Source: Cryomorphaceae bacterium (GTDB lineage: Bacteria; Bacteroidota; Bacteroidia; Flavobacteriales; UBA7312). From it: a stretch of DNA of 8,360 nucleotides. Location: positions 16,755 through 25,114 of the forward strand of contig JABAYQ010000072.1 in assembly GCA_018608925.1 (NCBI GenBank), written 5' to 3'. A program made the position numbers and the translations under genes. Below the pieces are notes generated by a model. It saw only the letters and a list, made by a program, of their open reading frames with translations. It ran no database searches and was not told the origin of the DNA. How positions within the stretch are numbered: the stretch's first letter is position 1; each line of letters opens with the position of its first letter. Below, in pieces: positions 5,983 through 8,360 of the stretch.

Positions 5983-7012
5983 TATTGAAATAGCAGGAAG
6001 AAAAATTGGTGGCGAACATCCTCCTCTAGTGATTGCAGAAATAGGAATCAACCATAACGGAGACTTGCAAATAGCCAAAGAAATGGTCGATGCCGCTCAA
6101 AGAGCTGGAGTGGAAGTAATAAAACACCAGACTCATATTGTTGAAGATGAAATGAGTGGTGCAGCAAAAAAAGTTGTTCCCGGAAATGCAGACATTTCGA
6201 TTTATGAAATAATGGACAACTGCTCTCTAAACGAACAAGATGAGTTAGAGCTTAAAAATTATGTTGAGAAAAAAGGGTTGATTTTTATTAGCACACCTTT
6301 TTCTAGAGCTGCAGCTAATCGTTTACAAAAATGGGATGTTCCTGCATATAAAATTGGATCTGGTGAATGTAATAATTATCCGCTACTAGAACATATAGCC
6401 TCCTTTCAAAAGCCAGTCATTTTAAGTACTGGAATGAATACTATTGAAAGCGTTTCTAAAGCTGTTCAGATTTTTAAAGCCCATAAAGTGCCATTAGCAT
6501 TATTGCACACTACAAACCTCTATCCTACTCCAAATCATTTAGTTAGGCTTGGAGCAATGCAAGAACTAGCAAATGCCTTTCCAGACACTGTTTTCGGCTT
6601 ATCTGATCATACTATTTCTAATCATGCTTGTTTTGGAGCAGTAGCGTTAGGAGCCTCTATATTAGAAAGGCATTTTACCGATCACATGAGTAGAAAAGGG
6701 CCTGACATTGTTTGCTCAATGGACGAACAGGCTTGCAAAGAATTAATAGAAGGCTCTAATATAATGTGGCAGCAAAGTGGAGGAAAAAAAGAACCTGCCA
6801 AAGAAGAACAAGTAACTATTGACTTTGCCTTTGCAACTCTTTGTTCCATTCAAAAAATTGAAAAAGGACAAACTCTAACAAAGGAAAATATTTGGGTGAA
6901 AAGACCTGGAACGGGGCCAATTTTAGCAGAACATTTTAATGCTATTTTAGGCAAAAAAGCAAAGCGAGATATAAAACACGACGAGCAACTTGATTGGTCT
7001 GATTTTGAATAA
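5975..7012 (+). CDS. neuB: N-acetylneuraminate synthase (NeuB family, TIM barrel plus SAF/antifreeze-like domain)
   Basis: A protein of 345 residues, full length. It would condense N-acetylmannosamine with phosphoenolpyruvate to form Neu5Ac. The TIM barrel shows [12 protein letters not shown] (19-30), FISTPFSR (104-111), [13 protein letters not shown] (126-138), STGMN (151-155), HTTNLYPTP (178-186), GLSDHT (208-213) and [16 protein letters not shown] (230-245). The C-terminal SAF domain runs from about residue 285, with [10 protein letters not shown] at 306-315. Where E. coli and meningococcal NeuB have K-F-Q-T-F, this one has [11 protein letters not shown] (50-60). I recall this variant from Campylobacter jejuni NeuB1, the Neu5Ac enzyme of lipooligosaccharide sialylation. 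It overlaps neuA by 8 bases and neuC by 1, so the three are very likely co-translated. A legionaminate synthase role is the main alternative. Confidence 0.92.
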   Translation: MNSIEIAGRKIGGEHPPLVIAEIGINHNGDLQIAKEMVDAAQRAGVEVIKHQTHIVEDEMSGAAKKVVPGNADISIYEIMDNCSLNEQDELELKNYVEKKGLIFISTPFSRAAANRLQKWDVPAYKIGSGECNNYPLLEHIASFQKPVILSTGMNTIESVSKAVQIFKAHKVPLALLHTTNLYPTPNHLVRLGAMQELANAFPDTVFGLSDHTISNHACFGAVALGASILERHFTDHMSRKGPDIVCSMDEQACKELIEGSNIMWQQSGGKKEPAKEEQVTIDFAFATLCSIQKIEKGQTLTKENIWVKRPGTGPILAEHFNAILGKKAKRDIKHDEQLDWSDFE

Positions 7013-8151
7013 TGGAAAATAAAAAAATTCTTTTTTTAAGTGGAACTAGGGCTGATTTTAGCAAACTAAAGTCATTGATAAGCGTAAGTCAACAATCATC
7101 ATTATTTGATGTGAGTATTTTTGTGACAGGAATGCACCTCCAAAAAGAGTATGGCTATACCGTCAACGAAATTGAAAAATCAGGTTTTAAAAATATTTAT
7201 ACTTTCGAAAACCACACCGCAGAGACTAGTATGGACCTAACTCTCTCAAAAACCATAGAAGGATTGTCGGCTCATGTGAAACAAAACAAGCCAGATCTTA
7301 TAGTTGTTCATGGAGATAGAGTGGAGGCCTTAGCTGGGGCCATAGTTGGTTCTTTAAACAACATTTTAGTTGGCCATATTGAAGGGGGCGAAGTGTCGGG
7401 AACAATCGATGAATTAATTAGACATTCGGTCAGTAAAATGAGTCATATTCATTTTGTGTGTAATCAAGTTGCTAAGAATAGGCTAATACAAATGGGTGAA
7501 ATTGATTCCCATATTTTTGAAATAGGCTCACCAGATATTGACATCATGTTTTCTAGCAAATTGCCAAGCATTGAAAAAGCAAAAAGCCGATACGAAATTC
7601 CATTTGAAAAATACGCTCTTCTAATGTTTCACCCAGTAACAACAGAGCAGGAATTGATAGAAAAGCAAATTAACGATCTAATAGATGCGGTATTAGAGGA
7701 TGAAAACAACTATGTAGTTATTTACCCTAACAATGACATGGGATCTAGCACCATAATCAAAGCCTTTTCTAGATTAGAAAATAATAAAAGGTTTCGAATA
7801 TTTCCATCCTTAAGATTCGAATATTTTTTAACTTTTCTCAAAAACTGTCAGTTTATTATTGGTAATAGTAGTGCCGGAGTTCGAGAAGCTCCATATTATC
7901 AAAAACCAAGTATCGATTTAGGTAATCGTCAGAAAAATAGAAATAAAAGCGAGAGTATTATTAATTGTAATTTTGGGATAAATGAAATTGCAAACGCTAT
8001 AAAACAGAGTCAAAATTTAAATAATTTCGAATCCCCTTTAGCTTTTGGAGAAGGTAAAAGTGATCAACTTTTTCTCGATATTATTAAAGACAATTCGTTT
8101 TGGAAAATCCCTTGTCAAAAACAATTTAGAGATCAAAAATTAGCCAATTAA
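7012..8151 (+). CDS. neuC: UDP-N-acetylglucosamine 2-epimerase, hydrolysing (NeuC family)
   Basis: A protein of 379 residues, normal for NeuC, with a GT-B-like fold. It would convert UDP-GlcNAc to free ManNAc and UDP, the first committed step of bacterial Neu5Ac synthesis. Visible motifs are SGTRADFSKL (10-19), TGMHLQKEYGYTV (39-51), VVHGDRVEAL (98-107), HIEGGEVSGTIDE (122-134), IGSPDID (171-177), FHPVTTE (206-212), IYPNND (237-242) and GNSSAGVREA (284-293). From memory, TGMHL...FGYTV and the S-P-D version of the usual G-x-P motif also occur in Campylobacter NeuC1. Its ATG shares a base with the neuB stop (TAATG). It is the last gene of the operon, and no glycosyltransferase follows within the window. 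The LegG/NnaA alternative, which uses UDP-diacetylbacillosamine, would need three further sugar-modifying enzymes that are not seen here. Confidence 0.9.
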   Translation: MENKKILFLSGTRADFSKLKSLISVSQQSSLFDVSIFVTGMHLQKEYGYTVNEIEKSGFKNIYTFENHTAETSMDLTLSKTIEGLSAHVKQNKPDLIVVHGDRVEALAGAIVGSLNNILVGHIEGGEVSGTIDELIRHSVSKMSHIHFVCNQVAKNRLIQMGEIDSHIFEIGSPDIDIMFSSKLPSIEKAKSRYEIPFEKYALLMFHPVTTEQELIEKQINDLIDAVLEDENNYVVIYPNNDMGSSTIIKAFSRLENNKRFRIFPSLRFEYFLTFLKNCQFIIGNSSAGVREAPYYQKPSIDLGNRQKNRNKSESIINCNFGINEIANAIKQSQNLNNFESPLAFGEGKSDQLFLDIIKDNSFWKIPCQKQFRDQKLAN

Positions 8152-8174
8152 CATTATTGAATCAAAAAAATCGT

Positions 8175-8182
8175 TAAATTTG
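8175..8182 (+). promoter_or_regulatory. Candidate -7 promoter element for the right-edge gene
   Basis: TAAATTTG is a perfect TAnnTTTG match. A TTG at 8157-8159 lies 15 bases upstream, slightly short for a -33 element. It is 23 bases after the neuC stop and 149 bases before the next ATG, implying a long leader RNA. No closer TAnnTTTG occurs before 8332. Confidence 0.45.
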
Positions 8183-8331
8183 AGTAATTAGAATGTTTCC
8201 TTAAAGCTATTCTTTTATGAAATTTACATGTATAAAACGTCCTCCGTTTTGATTTTCAAAATCACTTCTGTCTTACATCAACAATAAGGATTTAATCCTT
8301 GTTTATACAACCATATTCTTAAATTTAAATC
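8183..8331 (+). other. Hairpin-rich intergenic leader before the right-edge gene
   Basis: This stretch holds no plausible gene. It contains three hairpins in a row. AAAACG/CGTTTT (8234-8239 with 8245-8250, loop TCCTC) comes first, then GATTT/AAATC (8251-8255 with 8259-8263). Last is AAGGAT/ATCCTT (8286-8291 with 8295-8300, loop TTA), extended by a G-U and two A-U pairs. The first hairpin is followed by GATTTT and could be the terminator of the neuABC operon. Alternatively, all three form a structured leader of the gene starting at 8332. I do not recognise a known riboswitch or ribosomal-protein leader. Confidence 0.4.
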
Positions 8332-8360
8332 ATGAAAAAACGAACATCAAATTCTAGCCT
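8332..8360 (+). CDS. Start of an unidentified gene (partial, nine codons)
   Basis: An ATG after an A/T-rich stretch opens the frame MKKRTSNSS, still open at the window edge. The Lys-Lys-Arg start could belong to a signal peptide or to a basic cytoplasmic protein; nothing more can be said. The upstream promoter candidate and leader support its being a real start. Confidence 0.45.

Noticed and set aside
3992..8151. Mobile element or CRISPR explanation for the right-hand region
   Set aside because: I saw no transposase, integrase, terminal repeats, target duplications, tRNA attachment site or regularly spaced repeats.

Overview
The window looks like chromosomal DNA from a marine-type or host-associated member of the Bacteroidota, most likely class Flavobacteriia. 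Four signs support this. The DNA is AT-rich. Bacteroidota-type promoter elements (-7 box TAnnTTTG) recur ahead of genes. Shine-Dalgarno sites are mostly absent. The 3.5-4.0 kb region ends in a type IX secretion (T9SS) C-terminal sorting domain, which is restricted to this phylum. I cannot name a genus.

Left part (1-1620), housekeeping genes of ordinary type. On the minus strand is the N-terminal 140 residues of a membrane-anchored SCO1/SenC-like protein, running off the left edge. It is divergent from a DUF2461 protein (501-1178, +). That gene converges on a small flavobacterial protein of unknown function (1175-1564, -). The two convergent genes overlap by 4 bases inside a perfect 20-base palindrome.

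Middle part (1672-3373), a complete umuD-umuC operon. UmuD is an S24-type self-cleaving accessory protein and UmuC is a Y-family translesion DNA polymerase. The genes overlap by 17 bases and both keep their catalytic residues. No clean promoter of the phylum consensus is visible ahead of them. Together they would form an inducible mutagenic polymerase (Pol V type).

Remnant (about 3421-3991): a frameshifted, N-terminally damaged secreted protein made of a PKD-like segment plus a T9SS type A sorting domain. It marks the boundary between umuDC and a surface-sugar locus.

Right part (4052-8151), a nonulosonic (sialic) acid locus. A FemAB/GNAT-like acyltransferase with its own promoter and a TTG start is followed by a T-rich terminator-like region. 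Then comes a tight operon neuA-neuB-neuC (overlaps of 8 and 1 bases). NeuC would make ManNAc from UDP-GlcNAc, NeuB would condense it with phosphoenolpyruvate to Neu5Ac, and NeuA would activate the product as CMP-Neu5Ac for decorating surface glycans. A legionaminic-acid version of the same pathway cannot be excluded from this window alone. The window ends with a promoter, a roughly 145-base leader with several hairpins, and the first nine codons of another gene.

I did not find a convincing new biological system. The best second-look items are the frameshifted T9SS remnant, the palindrome shared by two convergent stop codons, two apparently leaderless promoters, and the structured leader at the right edge.
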